This document shows, one piece after another, positions 27,898 to 36,600 of a stretch of 64,000 nt of DNA. How positions within the stretch are numbered: the first letter of the stretch is position 1; every line of letters begins with the position of its first letter. This stretch comes from an uncultured SAR86 cluster bacterium. GTDB lineage: Bacteria > Pseudomonadota > Gammaproteobacteria > Magnimaribacterales > D2472. A program made the translations under genes and the position numbers. Below the pieces are notes generated by a model, which did no database searches, had not been told where the DNA came from, and saw only the letters and a program-made list of their open reading frames with translations. Location: positions 124,001-188,000 of the forward strand of contig CACEAP010000003.1 of the NCBI GenBank assembly GCA_902557645.1, given 5' to 3'.

Positions 27898-29156
27898 TGG
27901 AAAAGCTTTTAATTAAGGGTGGAAATTCTCTTAAAGGAGAGATTTCTTGTTCAGGTGCAAAGAATGCTGCTTTGCCAATGATAGCTGCAACTATTCTGAA
28001 TGATGAGGAAATAATCTTTAGAAATCTTCCTTATCTTCAAGATATTACTACTATGTTTGAATTATTAGGCTCTATGGGAGCTAATATTTCTCTTGATGAG
28101 AGCATGGATTTCTCAATTTGTGCTAATAAATTAACTGATTTAGAGGCTAGATATGAATTAGTTAAAACAATGCGAGCCTCAATTCTTGTATTAGGACCTA
28201 TGGTTACCAAATATGGATATGCAAAGATTGCATTGCCTGGAGGTTGTGCTATTGGATCTCGACCAGTTAATTTTCATCTAGATGCATTAAAAAAACTAGG
28301 TGCATCAATTTCTTTAGAGAACGGTTATATACAAGCTAAAGCTGACCGGCTAATTGGTGCTGATATTGTATTTGATGGAATTACTGTTACTGGAACAGAA
28401 AATATTATGATGGCAGCTTGTTTGGCCAAAGGCAAAACAACATTAAGAAACGTTGCCATGGAGCCTGAAGTTTCTGATTTAGCAGATTTTCTAAATCTAA
28501 TGGGTGCTAAAATTAAAGGGGCGGGAAGTGAATTGATTGAAATTGAAGGAGTTGAAAATTTAAATTCGACAACCTATACAATACCTGCAGACAGAATTGA
28601 AGCTGGCACTTATCTTGTTGCAGCTGCTGCTACTGGAGGAGAAATAAAAATAAATTCAATTCAGCCAGAAAGACTTAATAATGTTATTGAAAGACTTAAG
28701 CTTGCTGGAGCTTTAATAGAAGTTAATACTAACAGTATTAGCTTGAACATGAATAATAAAAGGCCATTACCTGTAGATATATCAACTTCACCATTTCCTG
28801 GATTCCCAACAGATATGCAAGCTCAATTTTCTGTCTTAAATGCTTTAGCAGATGGAGAATCCATAGTTGAAGAGAATGTTTTTGAAAATAGATTTATGCA
28901 TGTTCAAGAACTTAATAGAATGGGATGCAATATTTCTACTTCAGGAAATATTGCTAAAATTATTGGAGTTAATAAAATTTCTGGTGCTCAGGTTATGGCT
29001 ACAGATCTAAGAGCTTCTGCAAGTTTAATTCTTGCAGGTTTAGTTGCTAATGGTGAAACTGTAGTTGATAGGATTTATCATATTGATAGGGGTTATGAGA
29101 GAATTGAAGAGAAGCTTTCTTATCTTGGGGCTGACATCACCCGATTGCCTAGTTAA
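27897..29156 (+). CDS. murA: UDP-N-acetylglucosamine 1-carboxyvinyltransferase
   Basis: MurA adds enolpyruvate from PEP to UDP-GlcNAc, the first committed peptidoglycan step. The 419 residues equal the E. coli length. The substrate Lys is in CSGAKNAALPM near 18-28, and the catalytic cysteine is Cys 117 in LPGGCAIGSRPV, so the enzyme should be of the fosfomycin-sensitive type. FPGFPTDMQAQ near 299 and the C-terminal DRIYHIDRGYERIEEKL are typical. It ends 8 bp inside the convergent protease gene. Confidence 0.97.
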   Translation: MEKLLIKGGNSLKGEISCSGAKNAALPMIAATILNDEEIIFRNLPYLQDITTMFELLGSMGANISLDESMDFSICANKLTDLEARYELVKTMRASILVLGPMVTKYGYAKIALPGGCAIGSRPVNFHLDALKKLGASISLENGYIQAKADRLIGADIVFDGITVTGTENIMMAACLAKGKTTLRNVAMEPEVSDLADFLNLMGAKIKGAGSELIEIEGVENLNSTTYTIPADRIEAGTYLVAAAATGGEIKINSIQPERLNNVIERLKLAGALIEVNTNSISLNMNNKRPLPVDISTSPFPGFPTDMQAQFSVLNALADGESIVEENVFENRFMHVQELNRMGCNISTSGNIAKIIGVNKISGAQVMATDLRASASLILAGLVANGETVVDRIYHIDRGYERIEEKLSYLGADITRLPS

Positions 29157-30168
29157 TTGGCTCAGTTTTTATCGATAATAATTTCTGTACTCCATCATTA
29201 AGGACCTCTAAATCAATAATATCTCCAGGAAAAGCTAATTTAAGGGATTGAGTTAAGTTATTCCAAGTGCTTGGTTTATCATTAATTTTAATAATGATAT
29301 CTCCTTGATTAATACCAGCTGCAATGAGTGGACCATCACTTCCAATTTCAATAATCTCTAAGGCCATTAAATTGTTCTTTAGTCTAATTGGCTTTACTCT
29401 AAAGTTTCCTATCCATGCATTTCTTACCTTGCCAAACTTAATCAATTCAGATGCTATCTGAAAAACCTTTTCGGAAGGAATAGCAAATCCTAATCCCTCA
29501 TATGAACCAGTTTTAGAGTAAATCTTTGTATTAATACCGATTAAATAACCTTCTTCATTAATTAATGCTCCACCTGAATTTCCTGGATTTATAGCAGCAT
29601 CTGTTTGTATTAACTCTAGATATGGATTTCCATAATCTCTTCCTGTTGCACTTATTATGCCGCTAGTAACCGAAAGACCTATGTTATATGGATTTCCAAT
29701 CGCTAGAACTTTATCACCAACTCTTACCTCTGAGCTATTTCCAATTTCTACTTGAACCATTGGAAAATTAACATCTGTCTTAATTACTGCTATATCAGAA
29801 TCATTATCTTGACCAACTAAGATACCTTCACTAATCTCGCCATTATTATGCCCAATTATAATTTTTCCATTTGGAATCATTAGATGGCTGTTAGTAACAA
29901 TATGGCCTTCACTAGAGATTATTACTCCTGAGCCAATATTCTCAGAATTAGTGTATCTGTTTCTTTGAAATAAATTTCTTGGAGTATTGATATTACTAGA
30001 TGTATAAATTGTTACTACCGAAGCAATTGCTTTTTCTGAAGCATTTACAAATTTATTATCATTCTTTATTGAAAATTGTGATAATACGATTACTAAAAAC
30101 AACACAAATAATAATAAATATATAATCTTATTATTAACAAATAAGATCTGATTAATTTTTTTTTGCAT
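29149..30168 (-). CDS. degS: Periplasmic site-1 serine protease (DegS/AlgW type)
   Basis: This HtrA-family protease is membrane-anchored and likely senses misfolded outer-membrane proteins. The 339 residues have one N-terminal helix (about 15-32), a trypsin-like domain with triad His 95 (VTNSHLM), Asp 125 (DSDIAVIK) and Ser 198 (NPGNSGGAL), and a single PDZ domain (about 245-335) with GDIIIKINDKP. One PDZ and an anchor point to DegS/AlgW rather than DegP. No anti-sigma factor substrate (RseA/MucA) is in the window. Its start codon is 1 bp from the divergent zapE start. Confidence 0.9.
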   Translation of the reverse strand: MQKKINQILFVNNKIIYLLLFVLFLVIVLSQFSIKNDNKFVNASEKAIASVVTIYTSSNINTPRNLFQRNRYTNSENIGSGVIISSEGHIVTNSHLMIPNGKIIIGHNNGEISEGILVGQDNDSDIAVIKTDVNFPMVQVEIGNSSEVRVGDKVLAIGNPYNIGLSVTSGIISATGRDYGNPYLELIQTDAAINPGNSGGALINEEGYLIGINTKIYSKTGSYEGLGFAIPSEKVFQIASELIKFGKVRNAWIGNFRVKPIRLKNNLMALEIIEIGSDGPLIAAGINQGDIIIKINDKPSTWNNLTQSLKLAFPGDIIDLEVLNDGVQKLLSIKTEPIN

Positions 30169-30169
30169 T

Positions 30170-31216
30170 ATGTCGATTCATAAAAATATTATTAACATAT
30201 TAAAATCTAAAGGTATTACTTTAGACCGGCCACAAATTGATTTTATTGAAATTTTTGATAAGCACAAGCCAAAAAAGTCTAAATTATTTTTAGGGGGTTC
30301 AAAGAATGTTTTAAAAGGCTTTTATTTATGGGGGGATGTTGGGAGAGGTAAGACTCTTCTTTTAAATACAATCTTCGATGAGCTAGATCTTAAAAAATCT
30401 AAATTTCATTACATAGATTTTATGCATTCCATTCATGAAGATCTTAAAGAGCTTTCTGGAAAAAAAAATCCATTAGATCTGATTGCAGACAAATTAGCTG
30501 CCAAGCATGAATTAATTTTTATAGATGAGTTTCAGGTAGAGGATGTTGCTGATGCGATGCTAATAACAAATTTATTTCAAAGAATCTTCAAGAAAAATAT
30601 TTATTTTTTAATATCATCTAATGCCCATCCATCTAATCTTTATTTAGATGGATTGCAAAGGCAAAAATTCTTATCTGCGGTTAATCTTATTATTGATTAT
30701 TTAAATGTATATAAATTAGAAGGAGCTAAAGATTATAGAATTTCTTTAATTTCAGATTTTGGCAATAATTCTAAAGAAACATTTAATGAAGAAAAAATAA
30801 AAGACTTTATATCTGCAACATTTGAATGTGATGAATTTAAAAAAGAGGTTGATATAAATAAAAGAACATTTTGTTGTAATGGTCATAGCAATTCATTTAT
30901 TTGGCTTGGTTTCAATGTTTTTTTTAAAGAAGCATCTAGTTCGAAGGAATATATAGAAATATGTAATAAATATGATTGGATTTTAATAAATAATTTTGTT
31001 TTATGTGACGACGATGAAGCAGACTTAATCAGAAGATTTATAAGTTTTATTGATATAGCTTATAAAGAGAATATAAAAGTTAAATTTTTTAATGAAGGTT
31101 TAAATCCAGAAGATATCTATACCGGAAATAGATTTCAGTATTTATGGCAGAGATCAAAGAGTAGAATTAACGAAATGAAAAGTAAAAAATATTTATTAAA
31201 TTCAGGGAAAAATTAA
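30170..31216 (+). CDS. zapE: Cell division ATPase ZapE (AFG1-like)
   Basis: ZapE is an AAA-type ATPase that associates with the Z-ring in E. coli. The 348 residues contain the P-loop WGDVGRGKT ending at residue 62, Walker B LIFIDEFQV at 116-124, sensor-like FLISSNAHPSNLYLDGLQR near 146-164, and a C-terminal helical part with DFRRFISF-like DEADLIRRFISFID. It begins directly next to the degS start on the other strand and precedes rplM, as in other gammaproteobacteria. Confidence 0.92.
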   Translation: MSIHKNIINILKSKGITLDRPQIDFIEIFDKHKPKKSKLFLGGSKNVLKGFYLWGDVGRGKTLLLNTIFDELDLKKSKFHYIDFMHSIHEDLKELSGKKNPLDLIADKLAAKHELIFIDEFQVEDVADAMLITNLFQRIFKKNIYFLISSNAHPSNLYLDGLQRQKFLSAVNLIIDYLNVYKLEGAKDYRISLISDFGNNSKETFNEEKIKDFISATFECDEFKKEVDINKRTFCCNGHSNSFIWLGFNVFFKEASSSKEYIEICNKYDWILINNFVLCDDDEADLIRRFISFIDIAYKENIKVKFFNEGLNPEDIYTGNRFQYLWQRSKSRINEMKSKKYLLNSGKN

Positions 31217-31271
31217 ATTAAATATATTAAAATATTGCTAATTATTTCCGTAAACATTACTATTGCCGTCT

Positions 31272-31277
31272 TATAAT
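31272..31277 (+). promoter_or_regulatory. Possible -10 element of rplM-rpsI
   Basis: TATAAT lies 9 bp before the L13 ATG at 31287, inside a 70-bp gap after zapE. If used, the mRNA leader would be only a few bases, which conflicts with the AGG ribosome binding site at 31279-31282. No good -35 is seen. Confidence 0.3.
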
Positions 31278-31286
31278 ATAGGTCAC

Positions 31287-31721
31287 ATGAAAACATTTGC
31301 ATTAAAAAAGGAAGAAGTTCAAAGAGAATGGTTTGTTATTGATGTAACAGACAAGGTTCTAGGAAGAGTTGCAACTAAGATTGCAGATAGAATTCGCGGT
31401 AAAGATAAGCCAACATATACTCCACATACTGATGGTGGGGATTATGTTGTTGTGATTAATGCTGAAAAGATTAAAGTTACTGGTTCTAAATATGAAGATA
31501 AAAAATATTATTCACATTCTTTATATCCGGGAGGACTAAAAACAAAAACTTTCAGAGAACTTAATGAGACTAAGCCTGAAAGAATCATTGAAGAGGCAGT
31601 AAAAGGGATGCTTCCAAAAAATAAACTAGGAAAGCAAATGTTTAAAAAATTAAAAGTTTTTAGTGGCGCGCAGCACGAGCATGAGTCACAACAACCTCAG
31701 CTTTGGGAACCAAAAATATGA
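31287..31721 (+). CDS. rplM: 50S ribosomal protein L13
   Basis: L13 is an early 23S rRNA assembly protein. From ATG 31287 the product is 144 residues, close to E. coli 142, and begins [20 protein letters not shown] as in the family. [21 protein letters not shown] near 25-45, [16 protein letters not shown] near 53 and the [18 protein letters not shown] region near 111 are clear. An in-frame TTG at 31263 would add eight residues and is unlikely. It overlaps rpsI by 4 bp. Confidence 0.96.
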   Translation: MKTFALKKEEVQREWFVIDVTDKVLGRVATKIADRIRGKDKPTYTPHTDGGDYVVVINAEKIKVTGSKYEDKKYYSHSLYPGGLKTKTFRELNETKPERIIEEAVKGMLPKNKLGKQMFKKLKVFSGAQHEHESQQPQLWEPKI

Positions 31722-32110
31722 AATCAGAAATGCATTACGCTACAGGAAGAAGAAAGACTTCATCTGCAAGAATTTATCTAACAAAAGGCAAGGGCAATAT
31801 TACTGTTAATGATAGAAAGCTAGATGTTTATTTTGGAAGAAAGGTAGCACAGATGCTTGTAATGCAGCCTTTAGAATTAACTGAATCAATTGATAAGTTT
31901 GATATTAAAGTGATGGTAAAAGGTGGCGGCAGTTTTGGACAAGCTGGAGCTATTAGACATGGCATTTCTAGAGCTTTAATTTCTTACGATGAAGAATTAA
32001 GGCCTCAACTTAAATCAGCTGGACTTCTTACAAGAGATCCTAGAAAGGTTGAAAGAAAGAAAGCAGGTTTAGTTAAAGCAAGGAAAAGCAAACAGTTTTC
32101 AAAACGTTAA
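31718..32110 (+). CDS. rpsI: 30S ribosomal protein S9
   Basis: S9 is a small-subunit head protein whose C-terminal tail reaches the P-site tRNA. From ATG 31718 the product is 130 residues, the same as E. coli. The start [15 protein letters not shown], the core [19 protein letters not shown] near 67-85 and the invariant C-terminus QFSKR are all present. Start ATGA overlaps the rplM stop. Confidence 0.97.
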   Translation: MKSEMHYATGRRKTSSARIYLTKGKGNITVNDRKLDVYFGRKVAQMLVMQPLELTESIDKFDIKVMVKGGGSFGQAGAIRHGISRALISYDEELRPQLKSAGLLTRDPRKVERKKAGLVKARKSKQFSKR

Positions 32111-32143
32111 AAGTTTTTCAAGAGTTATACATTTTTTAACTTT

Positions 32144-32157
32144 AGGAGAAGACAATA
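32144..32157 (+). promoter_or_regulatory. Shine-Dalgarno sequence and predicted ATA start codon of petA
   Basis: AGGAG at 32144-32148 is followed after six bases by ATA at 32155-32157, in frame with the Rieske protein and just upstream of its twin-arginine motif. No ATG, GTG or TTG lies at a suitable distance. TTG at 32176 is the first conventional start in frame, but it removes both arginines. Confidence 0.6.
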
Positions 32158-32727
32158 AACTCAAGAAGAAAAGTATTGATAGGGCTTACCTCAGCATTTG
32201 GTGCTGCTGGCGTTCCTTTCGCTGCTACACCATTTATTGCATCATGGAATCCAAGCGCATCCGCAAAAGCTGTTGGGGCTCCTGTAAAAGTTGACATAAC
32301 GAAATTAGCGCCTGGTCAACAGATTCAAGTTGGATGGCGTAAACAGCCTATTTTTGTAATTAGGCATTCTGCTGAGGCTATAAAGAATTTGGATTCAAGC
32401 TTATCTAAATTAGCTGATCCTAATTCTGATGCAATTGATGAGCCATATAAAAACCAAAATCCTACTAGGTCTAAAAGTTCTGAATATAGTGTTTTAGTTG
32501 GTGTATGCACGCATTTAGGTTGTTCACCAAAATTCTTTCCAGAAGTTGAACCTAAATCGTGGGATGCTTCATGGACAGGGGGTTATTTTTGTCCATGTCA
32601 TGGCTCTACATTTGATTTAGTTGGGAGAGTTTTTAAAGGTGTTCCTGCACCTACAAATTTAAAAGTCCCTCCACATAATTTTAAGGGCAATATATTAACT
32701 ATTGGAGAAGATGAGGAAATGTCATAA
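32155..32727 (+). CDS. petA: Cytochrome bc1 Rieske iron-sulfur subunit
   Basis: This subunit carries the 2Fe-2S cluster of the bc1 complex. Counting from ATA 32155 the product is 190 residues. The N-terminus reads (M)NSRRKVLIGLTSAFGAAG, a twin-arginine signal-anchor as in other bacterial Rieske proteins. The cluster ligands are in CTHLGC (118-123) and CPCHGS (146-151). The conventional in-frame start is TTG 32176, giving 183 residues without the arginines, so an AUA start (or a mutated/misread ATG) is more likely. It shares one base with petB (TAATG). Confidence 0.9.
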   Translation: MNSRRKVLIGLTSAFGAAGVPFAATPFIASWNPSASAKAVGAPVKVDITKLAPGQQIQVGWRKQPIFVIRHSAEAIKNLDSSLSKLADPNSDAIDEPYKNQNPTRSKSSEYSVLVGVCTHLGCSPKFFPEVEPKSWDASWTGGYFCPCHGSTFDLVGRVFKGVPAPTNLKVPPHNFKGNILTIGEDEEMS

Positions 32728-33938
32728 TGTCTACAATTACAAAAGTATTTGATTGGGTTAATCACAGACTGCCAATACAAAATACCTACGAAAGGCATCT
32801 TTCTAAACATCCTGTTCCTAAAAAAGTTAATTTTTGGTATCTTTTTGGTGCATTAGCAGCAGTAGTTTTAGTAATTCAAATTGTATCTGGTATATGGCTA
32901 ATTATGCTCTATACACCTGGCGAAGCAGCATTTGCATCTATTGAATACATGATGAGAGATGTTGATTATGGTTGGGTTATTAGATATATGCATACTACAG
33001 GCGCATCTATGTTTTTTGCGGTGGTGTATTTACATATGTTTAGAGGCCTGCTTTATGGTTCATATCAGAAACCTAGAGAGCTTGTATGGATCTTTGGATG
33101 CACAATTTATTTAGCCATGATGGCTGAAGGGTTTTTAGGTTATGTTCTTCCATATGGCCAAATGTCATATTGGGGCGCACAAGTTATTATTTCCTTATTT
33201 GGAGCTCTTCCATATATAGGTGAATCTTTAGAATTATGGATAAGAGGAGATTATTATATATCTGGTATAACGGTTAACAGATTCTTTGCACTTCATGTTG
33301 TTGCTCTTCCGCTAGTTTTAATTGCATTAGTTTTTCTTCATTTAGTTGCACTTCATGAAGTAGGAGCTGGAAATCCTGAGGGAGTAGATATTGAAGCACA
33401 TACAGATCAGGATGGAGTTCCTTTAGATAGTGTTCCATTTTTCCCATATAAAGTTTTAAATGCTTTAGTCGGAATTGGAGTTTTTATGACTGTCTTTGCA
33501 ATAATTATGTTTTTCTTCCCAGAAGGTGGAGGTTATTTTATTGAATATGCAAATTATGAAGAAGCCAATCCCCTTGTAACTCCTGATCATATTGCCCCTG
33601 TATGGTACTACTCACCTTACTATTCAATATTAAGAGCAGTACCAGATAAACTTGGTGGGTTTGCAGCAATGGGAGCAGCAGTAGCTGTTTTCTTTGTAGT
33701 ACCTTGGTTAGATAGGAGTAATGTAGCATCTATAAGATATAAAGGTATTTTGAGTAAAATTGCTTTAGTTATGTTTGGAATAAGTTTTATAACATTAGGA
33801 TATTTAGGAACTGTTAGTGTTACTGAGCATAGAAAAACAATGAGCATAATTTGCACAGTCATTTATTTTAGCTATTTTCTATTAATGCCAATATATACAA
33901 GCATAGAAAAAACAAAACCGGTTCCCGATAGGTTATGA
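32727..33938 (+). CDS. petB: Cytochrome b subunit of bc1 complex
   Basis: Cytochrome b holds hemes bL and bH and both quinone sites. The 403 residues form about eight membrane helices. Heme-ligand histidines lie in MHTTGASMFFAVVYLHMFRG near 89-108 and in HVVALPLVLIALVFLHLVALHE near 191-212. The Qo motif is PVWY (near 291) instead of PEWY; to my knowledge the valine form is common in beta- and gammaproteobacteria. It overlaps petC by 4 bp. Confidence 0.97.
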   Translation: MSTITKVFDWVNHRLPIQNTYERHLSKHPVPKKVNFWYLFGALAAVVLVIQIVSGIWLIMLYTPGEAAFASIEYMMRDVDYGWVIRYMHTTGASMFFAVVYLHMFRGLLYGSYQKPRELVWIFGCTIYLAMMAEGFLGYVLPYGQMSYWGAQVIISLFGALPYIGESLELWIRGDYYISGITVNRFFALHVVALPLVLIALVFLHLVALHEVGAGNPEGVDIEAHTDQDGVPLDSVPFFPYKVLNALVGIGVFMTVFAIIMFFFPEGGGYFIEYANYEEANPLVTPDHIAPVWYYSPYYSILRAVPDKLGGFAAMGAAVAVFFVVPWLDRSNVASIRYKGILSKIALVMFGISFITLGYLGTVSVTEHRKTMSIICTVIYFSYFLLMPIYTSIEKTKPVPDRL

Positions 33939-34771
33939 ATTTAATCGCTAAAAGATTTATAAATTTTTATCATTTATCTCTGATTTTTTTTGTTCTATTT
34001 TGTATTTTTTTTATACAAAATACATTTTCTGCTGAAGGTGCGCCTTGTAAAGATTACGGCGAGTGTGATGAATTTAAACACACATTAACAGATATGTCCT
34101 CTTTACAAAGAGGAGCCTCAACTTATTTAACATACTGCTATGGATGTCATTCATTGGAATATTCAAGATGGAATAGAGTTGCTTCTGATCTAGAGATACC
34201 AGAAGAGATTTTTTTTAATAACCTTGTATTTGATGCTTCTGTAAAACCAGGTGATTTGATGGCAGGCTCAATGTCTAAAACCGAATCAGCGGAATGGTTT
34301 GGAGTGGCTCCTCCTGATCTAACCTTAGTAACAAGATTGCATGGATCTGATTGGGTTTATACATATTTAAGAACTTTTTATGAAGATTCATCTAAGCAAT
34401 ATGGGGTTAATAATTTAGTATATCCTGGTGCAGCCATGCCTAATGTTTTAGCATCTCTTCAAGGAAATCAGCAACTAATATGTAAACAGATTCCAGTAAT
34501 TGCTAAAAATGGTGGTGAAAAGAGGGATGATTTTGGAAATACAATCACAAAAGAAAAATGCGGGTTTTTATCTGTTGAGTCTGGGACAGGAATATTAAAC
34601 AAAGATGAATTTGATAAATTAATATATGACCTTACAAATTTTTTAACTTATGTCGGCGATCCAGATAAAGTTGAGAGAGAAAGAATAGGTTGGTATGTGG
34701 TATTCTTCTTTATTATTTTTACATCTCTTGCATCTCTCTTATATAGAGAGTATCAAAAAGATTATCATTAG
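33935..34771 (+). CDS. petC: Cytochrome c1 subunit of bc1 complex
   Basis: Cytochrome c1 passes electrons from the Rieske protein to soluble cytochrome c. The 278 residues have a signal peptide (about 1-33, cleaved near FSAEG), the heme c motif CYGCH at 68-72, the axial methionine in GAAMPNVLASL near 168, and a C-terminal membrane anchor at about 248-268 ending in YREYQKDYH. petABC form one operon. Confidence 0.96.
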   Translation: MNLIAKRFINFYHLSLIFFVLFCIFFIQNTFSAEGAPCKDYGECDEFKHTLTDMSSLQRGASTYLTYCYGCHSLEYSRWNRVASDLEIPEEIFFNNLVFDASVKPGDLMAGSMSKTESAEWFGVAPPDLTLVTRLHGSDWVYTYLRTFYEDSSKQYGVNNLVYPGAAMPNVLASLQGNQQLICKQIPVIAKNGGEKRDDFGNTITKEKCGFLSVESGTGILNKDEFDKLIYDLTNFLTYVGDPDKVERERIGWYVVFFFIIFTSLASLLYREYQKDYH

Positions 34772-34783
34772 GATAAATACATT

Positions 34784-35395
34784 ATGATTTTATATTCAGA
34801 TAGAGACGACCATTACAGTCAAAGAGTTAGAATAGTTCTAGCTGAGAAAGATATTACATGTGAAATTAGAGAATCTTCTCTTGAGGAGACATCAGAAGAA
34901 ATACTCTCAATTAATCCATATCACAAGTTGCCTATTCTAGTTGATAGAGAGTTAGGCTTATATGACACAGGAGTAATGATGGAATATCTTGATGAAAGAT
35001 TTCCCCATCCTCCTTTATTGCCAGTTTATCCAGTTGCCAGAGCAAATTGCAGAACTTTAATGTTAAGAATCGATAAAGAGTGGTGCCCAATGGTAGATAC
35101 TCTGATCGAGAAATCATTATCTGAAAAAGAATTGATTAAAGTAAGAGAAGAGCTATTACACGAAATAGCATCAATAGCATCAACTTTTAAAGAGTTTAAA
35201 TTTTTTATGAGTGATGAATTTTCTCTTGTTGATTGTTGTTTTGGGCCTATTCTTTGGAGACTCCCATCAATTGGAATTAATTTACCAGTAAATAGACATT
35301 TAAAGCCTTTATTAGATTATCAAAAAAGAATCTTTGAAAGACCAGGCTTTCTTGATAGTTTATCTCCTCTAGAAAGAGATCTTAGGGAATTATAA
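34784..35395 (+). CDS. sspA: Stringent starvation protein A
   Basis: SspA is a glutathione-S-transferase-like protein that binds RNA polymerase. The 203 residues start with a thioredoxin-fold domain (LYSDRDDHYSQRVRIVLAEKD near 4-24, then NPYHKLPILVDRELGLYDTGVMMEYLDERFPHPPL split across 47-82) and a helical C-terminal domain with RLPSIGINLP near 165. It is 12 bp after petC, its conserved place. The usual partner sspB is absent. Its 3' end overlaps lpoA by 14 bp. Confidence 0.94.
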   Translation: MILYSDRDDHYSQRVRIVLAEKDITCEIRESSLEETSEEILSINPYHKLPILVDRELGLYDTGVMMEYLDERFPHPPLLPVYPVARANCRTLMLRIDKEWCPMVDTLIEKSLSEKELIKVREELLHEIASIASTFKEFKFFMSDEFSLVDCCFGPILWRLPSIGINLPVNRHLKPLLDYQKRIFERPGFLDSLSPLERDLREL

Positions 35396-36590
35396 ATCCA
35401 CCATCAGCATTAATTCTTTTTAGTGGTAATTCTCTTATGATGCATTTATTTTGATTTAAAAAAAGAATTCCACTTCTGCCATTAACAATAGCATTTTTAA
35501 TACCTTTCTCTTTTAAAGTTAAAATCAATAACAAGTCATGGAGATTGTCATAAATCAATCTGTTTTTGATATCTGATTGATCAGAAAATTGATCAAAAAA
35601 TATATTATCTCTAAATTGATTTGAAACAGGCATTATTAGCGATTCAAAGTCTAAAATTTTATTAATATCAATAATATTTTCTATAAGATTTATAGATGCA
35701 TATGAATCTATATCTAGTGAATAGTTATATCTAAATGCTGGTACAACACCTTTTGCATTTTCGTAACTTAATAAAAAGTATATATTCTTAATATCATTGC
35801 GAATTCTTGGGGTATTGTTAATATTGATTTTTGGAAGTAAAGCATCAATTTTTTTGTGTCTAGCTATGTTTTCAGAAACACCTAAATTATCAGATGCAAA
35901 TATTTCATATTGTTCATCTGAATAAAGAATAGATTTAATATTATTATGTAATTTTTTTATTTCACTTTGCTTATCTTGAAACGCTGTCTCAAAAATAATT
36001 AATGTCTCTGTTTCTTCTATATCATTATTAGCGAATATAGCTTTTTCAACAGAATCAAGTTGATCGGTTTGAAAGGATTCACAAAATATAGGAAGTCTTT
36101 CATTTAGGGGGTTTGAATTCACAATAAATGCATTTTGATTATTGTCAAAAACAAGATTAATTTTTAAATGCTTTAAATTGATTGCAGCTTGCAACAATAA
36201 ATCTTTATACTCTTCATCAACATTAAAGTTAAGACTTATATAGTTTTGTTTTAACAAAAGATTATTATTTTTAATTAAATCTTGTATAACTTTTTTTCCA
36301 TGTGGGCCTAGGTGATCAGATTCACTTAATGTAATAAGAGCATCTAATTCTTTTGTATCAAGAAATTCATATTTAAGCGCTTCTAAGATTAATTCTCTAT
36401 CTATTTTTAGTTTGTTTTTATCTTTATTTGCTTCATTAAAGAGCTTATTTATAGACAAAGCTTGGTCAAAAACAGAGTAATTATTAGGAATAGACCGCTC
36501 TGAATTATTATTTATAGATGTTGCGCAGTTATTTAGCAACAATATTGCTAAAATAAAATAGAATTTTGTTAATGATATTATGTTTTTCAA
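35382..36590 (-). CDS. lpoA: LpoA-like penicillin-binding protein activator, short
   Basis: LpoA is an outer-membrane lipoprotein that stimulates PBP1A. This 402-residue protein starts with a lipoprotein-like signal (KFYFILAILLLNNC, Cys 22; Asn at -1 is unusual). The C-terminal part resembles the LppC periplasmic-binding domain, with LLILTLKEKGIKNAIVNGRSG near 358 and a closing RINADGGFIIP comparable to the end of E. coli LpoA. E. coli LpoA has 678 residues, so most of the N-terminal TPR domain is missing. The start is TTG 36590. Location opposite rsmI supports the call. Confidence 0.75.
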   Translation of the reverse strand: MKNIISLTKFYFILAILLLNNCATSINNNSERSIPNNYSVFDQALSINKLFNEANKDKNKLKIDRELILEALKYEFLDTKELDALITLSESDHLGPHGKKVIQDLIKNNNLLLKQNYISLNFNVDEEYKDLLLQAAINLKHLKINLVFDNNQNAFIVNSNPLNERLPIFCESFQTDQLDSVEKAIFANNDIEETETLIIFETAFQDKQSEIKKLHNNIKSILYSDEQYEIFASDNLGVSENIARHKKIDALLPKININNTPRIRNDIKNIYFLLSYENAKGVVPAFRYNYSLDIDSYASINLIENIIDINKILDFESLIMPVSNQFRDNIFFDQFSDQSDIKNRLIYDNLHDLLLILTLKEKGIKNAIVNGRSGILFLNQNKCIIRELPLKRINADGGFIIP

Positions 36591-36600
36591 AAGTTAAAAA

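Noticed and set aside
31263..31286. TTG start for rplM
   Set aside because: ATG 31287 gives the conserved L13 N-terminus and length.
32786..33938. PVWY in cytochrome b as an unusual loss of the PEWY glutamate
   Set aside because: The valine form is, to my knowledge, common in beta- and gammaproteobacterial cytochrome b.
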